Below are positions 5,609 to 13,290 of a stretch of DNA of 16,248 nucleotides, piece after piece. A program made the position numbers and the translations under genes. The DNA lies in contig JAQTYS010000030.1 of NCBI GenBank assembly GCA_028688175.1, positions 1 through 16,248 on the forward strand, read 5' to 3'. Below the pieces are notes generated by a model that ran no database searches, had not been told where the DNA came from, and saw only the letters and a program-made list of their open reading frames with translations. Positions within the stretch are counted from its first letter, which is position 1; each line of letters starts with the position of its first letter. The DNA comes from Methanothrix sp. (GTDB lineage: Archaea; Halobacteriota; Methanosarcinia; Methanotrichales; Methanotrichaceae).

Positions 5609-6850
5609 ATGGGCGAATATCAGCTTCGATGTGTGAGCGATGGATCGGTGCAGCCTCCTTATTCCTTGAGCTGTCCCCATGACAGTTCGCTTCTGCGCGC
5701 CGATTACCAGGCCAGGCAAATTGAGCCGAAGAACCTGCCCGGCATCTGGCGCTTCCTGGACTGGCTTCCTGTGCATGGAATCATAGCAGAGGCAGAAGGG
5801 GCACCAGTGACCTACAAGAGCCGCAACCTGGCCAGGGAACTGGACCTGGAAAACCTTTACATCAGCTTCAACGGATACTGGCCGGAGCGCGGCGCAAAGA
5901 TGCCCACCTGCAGCTTCAAAGATCTGGAGGCTGCGCCTACCATGCAAAGGCTCCAGGAGCGGGGGGACAACCCAACACTGGTAGTGGCTTCTGCCGGCAA
6001 CACCGCTCGCGCCTTTGCCCATGTATCCTTAATCACCGGCCAGCCGCTGATTCTCTTTGTGCCGGAAAAAGCCCAGGACAGAATGTGGACCGCTGCCAGG
6101 GCAAGCGCTGCGGAAAGCAGAGGTAGCGGGCAGGTGAAACTGATAGCTGTGCAGGGCGATTACTACGATGCCATTTCCATAGCTGAAAAGGTGCAATCTC
6201 TGCCCGGCTTTGCGCCGGAAGGGGGAGCGAGAAACATCGCCAGGCGGGACGGAATGGGCAGCGTGATGCTCGACGCCGCTCTCGCGCTTGGAAAAATCCC
6301 CAAGCACTACTTCCAAGCAGTAGGAAGCGGGACGGGCGGCATATCCGCCTGGGAGGCGGCACTTCGCCTCAAGGCAGATGGCCGCTTCGGCTCTTACCTT
6401 CCAAGGCTGCATTTGGCCCAGAATCTTCCCAACGCGCCCATTTTCTGTGCCTGGAAGGGAAAAGAGGCAGAGCCTGTGTGCAGCAATATGTTCGATGATG
6501 TTCTCTTCAATCGCAAACCACCCTATGCCATACCGGGCGGCGTAAGAGACGCGCTGGAAGAAACTGGCGGCGAGGTCTACGGCGTCACAGACCAGCAGGC
6601 AGCAGAGGCCAAGAAGCTCTTTGAGCAGTCTGAAGAGATCGACATTCTCAATGCTCCGGCAATCGCCGTGGCAGCGCTAGAGCAGGCGGTAGCATCCGGC
6701 AGCATTTCGTCTAAAGATATCATTCTTCTCAATATCACAGGCGGCGGCAGGGCCAGGATCAAAGAGGATCATACTCTGCAAATGATCAGGCCGCAAATCA
6801 CCGTCTCCCACTGGAGCCAAGCAGTACAATTTCTGGAGGGCAAGAGATGA
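5609..6850 (+). CDS. Cysteate synthase (coenzyme M biosynthesis)
   Basis: A 413-residue PLP enzyme of the threonine synthase-like fold, the size of known methanogen cysteate synthases. These join O-phospho-L-serine and sulfite to give L-cysteate and phosphate, the first step of the phosphoserine route to coenzyme M in Methanosarcinales and Methanomicrobiales. The PLP lysine is K104 in PTCSFKDLEAAP. SAGNTARAF (near residue 130) is the substrate/PLP loop, AVGSGTGGISAWEAA binds the PLP phosphate, and LNITGGGRARI lies near the C-terminus. The N-terminal C8 and C22 resemble the cysteine pair seen in threonine synthase relatives. The stop overlaps the next gene's ATG by 4 nt. Threonine synthase is the main alternative; the NGYWPERGAKMPTCSFKD context favours cysteate synthase. 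Confidence 0.88.
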   Translation: MGEYQLRCVSDGSVQPPYSLSCPHDSSLLRADYQARQIEPKNLPGIWRFLDWLPVHGIIAEAEGAPVTYKSRNLARELDLENLYISFNGYWPERGAKMPTCSFKDLEAAPTMQRLQERGDNPTLVVASAGNTARAFAHVSLITGQPLILFVPEKAQDRMWTAARASAAESRGSGQVKLIAVQGDYYDAISIAEKVQSLPGFAPEGGARNIARRDGMGSVMLDAALALGKIPKHYFQAVGSGTGGISAWEAALRLKADGRFGSYLPRLHLAQNLPNAPIFCAWKGKEAEPVCSNMFDDVLFNRKPPYAIPGGVRDALEETGGEVYGVTDQQAAEAKKLFEQSEEIDILNAPAIAVAALEQAVASGSISSKDIILLNITGGGRARIKEDHTLQMIRPQITVSHWSQAVQFLEGKR

Positions 6851-7671
6851 GCCAGACAAACAGCCAGACTATCAGTCAGATTATTAGCCAGACGAATATT
6901 AATTCCATTAGTTCTGAAATTAAGCCCCTGACATTAACAGTTCAGGGTGGCGTTGACAAGGAAGGCCATCCCGATGACGTATCCGAGATTGAGATAGCTC
7001 CCGGTGAGATAATCGGAATAGTAGGACCCACGGGCTCAGGCAAGAGCACTCTTATTGCCGATATTGAGCAATTCGCCTATGGAGACACGCCTTCGGGCAG
7101 AAGGATTCTCATAAATAACCAGGCGCCTGCGGCAGAGCTGCGCAGTGATCCCAGGAGGAAGCTGGTGGCCCAGCTCTCCCAGAATATGCATTTTCTGGCA
7201 GATATGTCTGTAGGCGAGTTTTTGCGAATGCATGCCAAATCACGAGGCAAGGACCCGAGGCTGGCAGAGAAGGTCATAGCTCTGGCCAACACCTTGACTG
7301 GAGAGCCGGTCAATCCCGCCTTTCAGCTGACCATTCTCAGCGGCGGCCAATCACGGGCTCTGATGGTTGCGGACATTGCCGTCATCAGCGACTCGCCCAT
7401 AGTGCTCATCGATGAGATTGAAAATGCCGGAATAAAGAAGCAAGAGGCGCTTCGCCTTTTGGCCGGAGAAGGAAAGATCGTAGTAGTGGTAACTCATGAT
7501 CCCATGCTGGCACTCATGGCAATGCGTCGCATAGTGATGAAGAATGGAGGCATGACCAAGGTGATCAGCACCAACGAGGATGAGCAGAGGGTCTTTAGGG
7601 ATGTGGAGCGGCTGGACGGCTGGCTTACGGCGCTGCGCGAGACCATTCGCCAGGGCGAGGTAGTAGCTTGA
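6847..7671 (+). CDS. Stand-alone ABC-type ATPase in the cysteate synthase operon
   Basis: A 274-residue soluble ATPase with all nucleotide-binding motifs: Walker A GPTGSGKST (60-68), Q-loop Q112, signature LSGGQ (164-168), Walker B IVLIDE (185-190) and H-loop H217. No membrane partner is encoded nearby, so a role in transport is not indicated. The N-terminus (first 20 residues) is a low-complexity SQT/SQI repeat, MSQTNSQTISQIISQTN. The ATG has a good GGAGGG site 6 nt upstream and overlaps both neighbours. By analogy with component A2 of methyl-coenzyme M reductase activation, a soluble ABC ATPase in a methanogen may power assembly or activation of an enzyme. This is inference; it is much shorter than component A2. 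Confidence 0.85.
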   Translation: MSQTNSQTISQIISQTNINSISSEIKPLTLTVQGGVDKEGHPDDVSEIEIAPGEIIGIVGPTGSGKSTLIADIEQFAYGDTPSGRRILINNQAPAAELRSDPRRKLVAQLSQNMHFLADMSVGEFLRMHAKSRGKDPRLAEKVIALANTLTGEPVNPAFQLTILSGGQSRALMVADIAVISDSPIVLIDEIENAGIKKQEALRLLAGEGKIVVVVTHDPMLALMAMRRIVMKNGGMTKVISTNEDEQRVFRDVERLDGWLTALRETIRQGEVVA

Positions 7672-8366
7672 AGATGGTGGTGGTGGCAGGCACGCCTGGC
7701 TCAGGCAAGACCTCGGTGCTCATGCATGCCGTTAAGGACTTGCTGCGGGCCGGACACACTCCTGCTGTAGTCAAGATCGACTGCATGTGGACTGAGGATG
7801 ATGCCCGCTTCAAGCGCTTGCAGGTGCCTGTAGCTGTGGGCCTGGCCAAGGATATGTGCCCGGACCACTACGCCATCTACAACTTCGATGAGATGCTAGC
7901 GTGGGCTGCGGCCCAGGGGGCGGACATCATGCTCAATGAGACTGCCGGGCTGTGCCTGCGTTGCGCTCCTTATCCTGACAAGGCTCTGGCCATCTGTGTG
8001 ATCGATGTCACCACGGGCCCCAACAGCCCCCTCAAGGTTGGGCCGCTTCTCACCACTGCTGACGCGGCGGTTATGACCAAGGGCGATCTCGTCTCCCAGG
8101 CGGAGAGGGAGGTCTTCCGGGAGCGCATCCTGGAGGCCAATCCCGGCTGCCGGATCATTGAGGCCAACGGGCTCTCAGGCAAGGGCTCGGCAGAGCTGGC
8201 CCAGCTCATGGCCGGCTGGCCGGATATTGAAGGGGAGATGGTCTTGCGGCACAATCCGCCTCTGGCCATCTGCACGCTATGCACGGGGGAGCTACGTATC
8301 GCCAAGGAGCATCACCGGGGAGTTTTGCGCCATTTGGACGGCTTTATGGAGTACACTGGTGAGTGA
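7668..8366 (+). CDS. G3E-family P-loop GTPase (HypB/UreG/CobW type)
   Basis: A 232-residue SIMIBI-class GTPase. Walker A/G1 is GTPGSGKTS (8-16), the switch region is LNETAGLCLRC (89-99), and the G4 base-recognition motif appears as TKGD (137-140). G3E proteins load metals or cofactors into enzymes (Ni for hydrogenase and urease, cobalamin for mutases). Metal or Fe-S ligands are suggested by two CxxC pairs, C96/C99 and C202/C205 (ICTLCTGEL), plus C64. The TTG at 7668 overlaps the upstream TGA and has GAGG 7 nt before it. The ATG at 7674 is possible but worse spaced. It belongs functionally with the ABC ATPase and the Fe-S protein on either side. Confidence 0.85.
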   Translation: MKMVVVAGTPGSGKTSVLMHAVKDLLRAGHTPAVVKIDCMWTEDDARFKRLQVPVAVGLAKDMCPDHYAIYNFDEMLAWAAAQGADIMLNETAGLCLRCAPYPDKALAICVIDVTTGPNSPLKVGPLLTTADAAVMTKGDLVSQAEREVFRERILEANPGCRIIEANGLSGKGSAELAQLMAGWPDIEGEMVLRHNPPLAICTLCTGELRIAKEHHRGVLRHLDGFMEYTGE

Positions 8367-8376
8367 GGAGAAAAAA

Positions 8377-9003
8377 ATGTTGCAGATCGAGAAGCTCCTG
8401 CCGGGCTACAACTGCGGGGAGTGCGGCCTATCCAGTTGTCGGGAGTTTGCCGCCAAGCTGGTGGACGTGGCGGGGCTGGAAAGGTGCACCATTCTCAAGC
8501 AGGAGAGATTCAAAGGGCGGGCCGAGCAGATCGCCGCGCTCCTGGCCTGCTCAGAGAAGACGGAGGATATCATCGGCGTCCTGGATGGCCTGCGGGCTGA
8601 CTTTGCCTTGGCGCCGCTGGCCGGCGAGCCCTCCTGCCGGGAAGATCTGCATCCCTTCAATCCCGAGGCGCGGCCAAAAGAGGGCGAGATCTTCCGCTAC
8701 CGGCCTTTGGGCTGCCCAATCACCCATTTTGCCAGGGTGCTCAAGAATGACCGGGGAATTGTCACTGTGCATCTGGTGGGGCCGGTGCATCTGCTGCAAG
8801 GTCTGCCAGCGCCTGAGGACATCGGCATCTGCCTGGTGGCCGCCTTCGAGGGGACGGTGAGCCGGGGCAGGAGGCCGGAGGTGGGGGAGACGGTGCGATT
8901 CCTGCCCGAGCACTGCATGATGCAAAAGGTGCACTCGGGAGTGGTGGTGCACTCCGAGGGGGCGATGGTGAGGATCGAGGGGATAGATTTGAAGGTGTGG
9001 TAG
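8377..9003 (+). CDS. 4Fe-4S-domain protein of the cysteate synthase operon
   Basis: A 208-residue protein. The N-terminal domain GYNCGECGLSSCREFAAKLV has the ligand pattern C13-x2-C16-x4-C21-x15-C37 of the Fe-S domain found in RnfB and corrinoid Fe-S proteins (Pfam FeS, PF04060). The rest (about 90-208: YRPLGCPITHFARVLKNDRG, VTVHLVGPVHLL, GETVRFLPEHC) looks β-rich and is not a domain I recognise. The ATG at 8377 is preceded by GAGGAG and follows the GTPase stop by 10 nt. The longer open frame upstream is only overlap with the GTPase gene. It may be an electron donor or cluster carrier for whatever the ATPase and GTPase act on. A partial copy exists at 12131-12288. Confidence 0.8.
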   Translation: MLQIEKLLPGYNCGECGLSSCREFAAKLVDVAGLERCTILKQERFKGRAEQIAALLACSEKTEDIIGVLDGLRADFALAPLAGEPSCREDLHPFNPEARPKEGEIFRYRPLGCPITHFARVLKNDRGIVTVHLVGPVHLLQGLPAPEDIGICLVAAFEGTVSRGRRPEVGETVRFLPEHCMMQKVHSGVVVHSEGAMVRIEGIDLKVW

Positions 9004-9023
9004 AGGGAACGTGAGTTCTTCAG

Positions 9024-10865
9024 CTACATGAGGAATGCAAGAACCTTTATCGATGCATCGAAAACTGCTATCACGTCCGCGATTCTGCCCAGCCATTCGA
9101 ATCCTGCCGATGGCTTAAGGCCATCTAGCTTCTTTAGAACGACTTGATTGTCTTCTTTCGTTGCCTTTGTCTTTAGGATTTCTTCAAGCTCGAATACTTT
9201 AGCCTCAATAAGATTGCCAAGTGCAATTTGAACCTCATTTGGAGGAGATGGGTGCTTTGAAATGCTCTTGGAATTTAAAGCGGAGTTTTTTTCCATATCA
9301 ACTATTTTGTTCAGTTCGGTTCTTACCGCCCACAAATTAGCTACGATATTACCAGATCCAATTTTTATCTTTGAGAGGTCAAATATTATCATATTCAGTT
9401 TCTTATCCATTGATTTTATGTCGCTATGCATCTCCTCCAGCTTGATGGCAATAGCTGATTCATGAGTAGCCATCTCGATATTTGGCTGAAGATAGATTAG
9501 CGCCCGATCAATCGCAGATAGTTTGCCTGAAAGCTCATGTTCGACTTCGATCTCATTGACTATTTCACAAGTACGTCCTCGTTTATCATCGGGTAAGAGT
9601 CTGCAAAACTCCTTGAGACTTGATGCGATACTTATGCAACTCTTAAAACTGTTTATGGGATCTTCAGAAGAGAGTCTTTTTGCCTCTCGGTTTATCTCTG
9701 CGCCGGGAACTTCGTAAATCGTTCCCGACCCGCGGGTCACCTGGCAGATCTCCCTGGCCGCCTTTTGGATGCCGGCGATTGTGGCCTCGATTCGCTCTTC
9801 AATGATCGGATTGCATTTTCTCAGCAGCCTGACGGCTCCAGGCGCGCCATCCTCAGCTGCCGCCATGTGCTCGGCTGCCCGGTCGCAATACCACTGGTAG
9901 GCCCTGAGATCGCTTTGGATGTTCTCTATGGATCTCTCCCTGAGCTTCTGCGTTTCTTCCAGAGCCCTGGCTAAATTATCCACTGCTGCAAATAGCTCTT
10001 TTTTATTTTCAGAGCTGCCGATTGCATCCTTTGCTTCCGCGAGGTATCTTTGCAATTCGTGGCTCGATGCTCCCTGAAAAGTCAGAGCCAGGTAGGATCG
10101 ATAAAAAAGATGGCAAAAACGAGCTGGATTAGAATAAGATTTCTCTTGGGATGATTTCTTAAAGAATTCAACTGCAGCTTCCAGCTTCGATTTTATTGCA
10201 TTCTACTCATGTGCATCCAGAGCGTTGCTAACTGATACTTTTCCCAACGAGTGGTATGCATACATTCGCACTAAGTTATCCTTGTCTCGGGTGAGCCTGT
10301 GAAGATCCTGCCAGCCCTGTGCTTTGTCAGGAAGGAGGGAAAAAGAAGTGCCAAGGGATCGGGCTATGACCTGTCGTACGTGGATATTATGGTCTTGAGC
10401 AAGGCGGTGAAAATCCTGCCCACCTAGGTCTTTGTCGGGAAGAAAGGCAAAAGCGTTGGCTAAAGCACAGGTTGCCTCCCATCGCCCTCTGCTATTGTGG
10501 TCTTGAATGTGACGATGAAGATCATCCTGCCTGCCTTGATCTCTATCGCGCAGAAGGGCAAAGGAGGATCCCAAGGCGTCGGCAGCTGCGAACCGCACTA
10601 TGCTTTCCCGGTCTCGAGCGAGCCTAAGCAGATCCTGCCAGCCTTGCATCTTGTCGGGCAGATGAACAAAAGAGAAGCCAAGGGCAAAGGCAACGCTACA
10701 CCGCACGTCGCTGTCCTGATCCTGAGCAAGCCTGTGCAGATCTAGCCAACCTCGATACTTGTCGGGAAGTTGAGAAAAAGCAGATCCCAGCGCTGCAGCT
10801 GCCTTTTTTCGATCCTCAACCCTCTCGCTCGAAGCCAAATAATGAATCTCAACCTGGCAGAACAA
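9024..10865 (-). pseudogene. HEAT-repeat protein interrupted by an in-frame TAG
   Basis: The first part (10865-10203, from a TTG) encodes about six HEAT-like units of about 37 residues (pattern DLHRLAQDQDSDVR...A.ALG.SF..LPDK.QGWQ). It ends in TAG at 10203-10205. The same frame continues without further stops (NAIKSKLEAAVEFFKKSSQE, FCHLFYRSYLALTFQGASSH) into the 343-codon frame ending at 9024. That second half is helical and probably coiled-coil, with C22-like scattered cysteines and no catalytic motif. The coding quality on both sides of the TAG and the unbroken frame argue for one ancestral gene of about 614 codons with a nonsense mutation. The second half could still be made from the TTG at 10055. 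Upstream of 10865 the frame is closed by TGA, so the N-terminus may also be lost. Confidence 0.7.
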
Positions 10866-11038
10866 TCGGGCTCACCAGGAGGTGATCATCACTCTTAGAT
10901 TAAAACTTTGCCAGGATTGCTTGAATTTGCCGTGATCTCTTCAGATCTCGCCCATCCATCTTTCTAGAAAGCTTTTCTGCTCAAAGCGCCAGAAGTGATC
11001 CAGCGGCTGGCCAGGAAGCCAGGAGGGCGACATTCCTG

Positions 11039-11426
11039 ATGCGTGACTTAACCGAAAAGATCGATCGTGCCGTGCGGAAGATTTTAATCGCTCGGCAGTG
11101 ATAAAGTCAGATTCATCATCCCCTACGGCTCGGCTTCTGTCGGCAGGATGAAAGAGGATTCGGACATAGATCTCTGCGTATACTACGATGATGCCGATGC
11201 CTCCGAATTCCGCCTTAATGTCTTATCAGATCTCTTTGATGATGTCTATGACATTAAGATCTTCCAGCAGCTTCCTCTTCCTTTGCGTATGCAGGTCTTG
11301 AAGGGCAAGGTCCTGTACGAAGATGAAACGCCCTTTATGTGCGACAAAGCCTATGAGACCATAAAAGAGTTTGAGTCTTTCAAGCGCGGATACTACGATT
11401 ACCTGGGAATAGAATCCCTCGCATAA
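11039..11426 (+). pseudogene. MNT-type nucleotidyltransferase with a frameshift
   Basis: The ATG at 11039 reads MRDLTEKIDRAVRKILIARQ and stops at TGA. The +1 frame continues SDKVRFIIPYGSASVG and RMKEDSDIDLCVYYDD to a natural end at 11426. Together they give the minimal nucleotidyltransferase fold with the GSx10DxD metal-binding motif (GSAS...DSDID). Removing one base near 11091 restores a single frame. MNT proteins are the antitoxins of HepT HEPN toxins, which they AMPylate. A broken HepT lies 1.3 kb downstream on the same strand, so the two may be separated halves of one old module. Translation from the internal ATG 11148 would lack half the active site. Confidence 0.75.
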
Positions 11427-11500
11427 AACATGAGACTCTCAATGGCATAAAAAACTCCGCAGTGAGCAAAGGCCCCTGGGGACGGACGCAGCCGCTCCCG

Positions 11501-11556
11501 GGCCCGCCTGCCCGAGCCCACGCGCGCGCGTCCGTCCGGCGCCCGTGAGTCCTTTT
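11501..11556. repeat. GC-rich dispersed repeat, copy 1
   Basis: The core GGCCCGCCTGCCCGAGCCCA is followed by an alternating CG run and TCCGTCCGG, ending in GCCCGTGAGTCCTTTT. It is shared with copies at 12045-12091 and 13291-13350. On its left, GGACGGACGC (11480-11489) pairs perfectly with GCGTCCGTCC (11528-11537), so the copy can fold into a large stem-loop. The base composition is far more GC-rich than its surroundings. Confidence 0.7.
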
Positions 11557-11700
11557 CTCAATATTGCAGAATGAGCAAGAACCACTCGAAACCGCGCCTG
11601 TTTACGCCATCACCGCAGCCCGGTTGCCCTCCTTAATCAAGACAAAAAATTGCCTGGAATTGACAGCCACACAGTCGAAGACACCTATGCTAAAATCCAT

Positions 11701-11991
11701 TTACACAATGGCCATCGGCTCCAAAGAGACATTTATTGCATGACCCTCAAGCGACGGAATGGCAAAGCCTCTCTGCAACCGAATGGCAATCCATTCCTCA
11801 ATAACTTCGATAAGATCTTCCCGGCATTTCTCAATAGTCTCACCGGTGGCGATCACACCACGAAGACCTTCCACAGTGGCCATGTAAGAGCCATTCTCCA
11901 GGGATTCGTACTTCGCTCGACTCAAAGCCGCCCCGATATATTCCGAGAACATGATCTGTTCTACTACTCGATGAGATTTAACAGTTATCAT
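11701..11991 (-). CDS. hicB: HicB-family antitoxin without a visible HicA partner
   Basis: A 96-residue protein. The segment from about residue 16 (YIGAALSRAKYESLENGSYM, ATVEGLRGVIATGETIEKCR, EDLIEVIEEWIAIRLQRG) is the partly degraded RNase H-like fold of HicB antitoxins, with the usual GVxATGxTxEE-like turn and closing helix. The next 130 nt on the same strand contain no recognisable HicA (dsRNA-binding toxin), and the upstream side is occupied by a GC-rich repeat copy. It may be an orphan regulator or a leftover. The reading frame itself is intact. The start may be the internal Met at residue 14; no ribosome-binding site decides. Confidence 0.7.
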   Translation of the reverse strand: MITVKSHRVVEQIMFSEYIGAALSRAKYESLENGSYMATVEGLRGVIATGETIEKCREDLIEVIEEWIAIRLQRGFAIPSLEGHAINVSLEPMAIV

Positions 11992-12044
11992 TTGGCAAGA
12001 ATTATCGTATTCCCATTGGGACTTTGCGGCTCTGCTTTAACCCT

Positions 12045-12091
12045 GGCCCGCCTGCCTGCGCCCACGCGCGCGCGTCCGCCCGGAGCCAGGG
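12045..12091. repeat. GC-rich dispersed repeat, copy 2
   Basis: It shares GGCCCGCCTGCC and GCCCACGCGCGCGCGTCCG with copy 1. Its edges form an inverted pair CCCTGGC (12041-12047) / GCCAGGG (12085-12091). It lies about 40 nt before the copied fragment of the Fe-S gene. The GTGAGTC right end seen in copies 1 and 3 is missing here. Confidence 0.7.
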
Positions 12092-12130
12092 GAATGCCAT
12101 CAAAGATCCGGAAGGCCTGATTGATAGGCA

Positions 12131-12288
12131 GCAGGATTCGCCCCAGCACCCCTGCCCGGCGAATCCTCCTGCCGGGAAGATCTGCATCCCTTCAATCCCG
12201 AGGCGCGGCCAAGAGAGGGCGAGATCTTCCGCCGCCGGCCTTTGGGCTGCCTATCACCCTTTCTGCAAATGCTGTCAAGATGAATGAG
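12131..12288 (+). pseudogene. Internal fragment copied from the 4Fe-4S protein gene
   Basis: This stretch matches 8596-8751, the middle of the Fe-S protein gene. The run 12165-12212 is identical to 8630-8677 over 48 nt, and similarity continues on both sides. The translation follows residues about 74-125 (AGFAPAPLPGESSCREDLHP versus ADFALAPLAGEPSCREDLHP). A one-base deletion after RPLGC then shifts the frame. There is no start, no Fe-S motif and no C-terminus, so it cannot make a working protein. It shows that part of this gene was duplicated into the graveyard, or that a second full copy once stood here. Confidence 0.9.
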
Positions 12289-12604
12289 ATGCAGCTTCAA
12301 TTAATTGCATAACTATATTGATAGGAACTACTGCATCTCCCCGGTTGTTGCTGCCTGCAATCCAGGAGCTAATAGATGTGCAAACCAGGAAAATCTGCCT
12401 TTTATCCTGAAGCCTTTTTGAGAGAAGGTTGACTATTTCCTCTTTATTTTGAATCTTGATCGAGTATGCAGTTTCAATTACATTTAGCTGCATTTCCGCC
12501 CGCTGCGCTAATTCATCCATTGACAGTTTATCTGATGGTATAGGCCTTAAGACTATTGTCAGAGGATGGGCCCAGGGTGGTCTTTCGAGGAGACGGCGCT
12601 GCAA
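12275..12604 (-). CDS. Hypothetical protein, doubtful
   Basis: A 109-codon frame from TTG 12604, or about 83 residues from the internal ATG in SMDELAQRAEMQL. The part from there (EMQLNVIETAYSIKIQNKEE, QDKRQIFLVCTSISSWIAGS) has protein-like composition with a hydrophobic strand, but I recognise no family. It lies among pseudogenes, overlaps the end of the Fe-S fragment, and lacks a ribosome-binding site. It may be the C-terminal remnant of a lost larger gene. Confidence 0.3.
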   Translation of the reverse strand: MQRRLLERPPWAHPLTIVLRPIPSDKLSMDELAQRAEMQLNVIETAYSIKIQNKEEIVNLLSKRLQDKRQIFLVCTSISSWIAGSNNRGDAVVPINIVMQLIEAASHSS

Positions 12605-12728
12605 ACCAAGAGATAGAACTGGATGCAGATATGCCCAGATCGAGCCAGAAAGCCATTATGCCTCAGCCGATTTCGTAAATTCATCTCTCAGAAAAGCTTT
12701 TCCCCTTTGAACGCTGATAAAGAAACAA

Positions 12729-13067
12729 ATGTCGCCAAAGAGCTCAGGAGAGCTGAGCTGATAAGATCGAAATTAGCTGACATCGAGGACAGCATAAGCC
12801 TTGTGGAGGAAAATCTTTCCTTCAAGCTTCGAGGAGTTTTCTCATCTTGGACTTGTCAAGGATGGAATCTACAAGAGAATGGAATTCGCCATCGAAAATA
12901 TTATCGATATCAGCTCAATAATCAACTCAGACCTGCGCCTCAGTGTTCCGGAAAGCGAGGAGAGTTTTGTGGATAGCCTGGTCGGTATTGGAATTCTAAC
13001 GCAGAATATGGCAGAAAAGACCCGAAGGATGAAGGGATTTAGAAATAGGATTGTCGAGACTTGTTGA
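12729..13067 (+). pseudogene. HepT (HEPN toxin) with two frameshifts and a lost active site
   Basis: From ATG 12729 (MSPK) the coding similarity moves to another frame (ELIRSKLADIEDSISLVEEN). It then returns to the first frame near 12830 (FEEFSHLGLVKDGIYKRMEF, DISSIINSDLRLSVPESEES, KTRRMKGFRN) and ends at TGA 13067. This is the DUF86/HepT HEPN ribonuclease pattern. In the family the MKGFRN block leads into Rx4-6H and a tyrosine (as in RNxxVHRYG), the catalytic centre. Here it reads RNRIVETC and stops, so the histidine and the C-terminal helix are gone. The end fuses directly to an AbrB-type fragment, marking a deletion junction. Confidence 0.8.
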
Positions 13068-13211
13068 GGTGATGAAGTGGATGTGGGGCAAGAAGAAAAA
13101 GAGATAATCAAGCAGCTCATTGCAAAAGCCGAGTTCAAGGGAGAAGTGAAAGGCTGCGTGGAAATCTCGAAGATCGATCCTCTTGAGGCAAAGACAATAT
13201 GGAAAGCCTGA
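13068..13211 (+). pseudogene. C-terminal part of an AbrB/MazE-type antitoxin, fragment 1
   Basis: The frame directly after the HepT stop reads GDEVDVGQEEKEIIKQLIAK, AEFKGEVKGCVEISKID and PLEAKTIWKA. The GDEV.V....IIIK.L part is the second half of a SpoVT/AbrB swapped-hairpin domain, and the tail resembles VapB-type antitoxins that pair with PIN toxins. The N-terminal β-strands are missing. A GTG at 13077 could start a short peptide but not a complete DNA-binding domain. It is similar in DNA and protein to fragment 2 at 13354-13473. Confidence 0.65.
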
Positions 13212-13273
13212 TCTTCATAGAACTGCTTCAAGACCGTGACAGTTTGCACATCCGATGCATTTTTGGAGCTTAA
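13199..13273 (+). pseudogene. Stub of a VapC-type PIN toxin
   Basis: An ATG overlapping the end of the AbrB-type fragment, as toxins usually do, reads MESLIFIELLQDRDSLHIRC and stops at TAA 13271. MESLIFI is like the first PIN β-strand that precedes the catalytic Asp, and ELLQDRD resembles the end of the following helix, as if the part between had been deleted. It is too short to be active. The call rests on position and a short match. Confidence 0.4.
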
Positions 13274-13290
13274 GGCAACCAGCCCCGCCG

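Noticed and set aside
5579..6412. Minus-strand frames within cysteate synthase
   Set aside because: They lack protein-like composition and start signals, and overlap a gene with all expected motifs.
8363..8860. Long overlapping frames in and against the Fe-S gene (also 8551-9096 minus)
   Set aside because: They are frame shadows of a GC-rich gene; only the frame from 8377 has the Fe-S motif and a ribosome-binding site.
10203..10205. TAG in the HEAT gene as a pyrrolysine codon
   Set aside because: TAG ends other intact genes in the window (9001-9003, 2599-2601), the site is not in a methylamine methyltransferase, and no pyl gene is present here. A nonsense mutation is simpler.
10941..11033. 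A 30-residue minus-strand frame starting MSPSWLPGQPLDHF
   Set aside because: It has a compact, protein-like composition but no usable ribosome-binding site and no recognised family. It lies between two pseudogenes, so it could not be supported as a gene.
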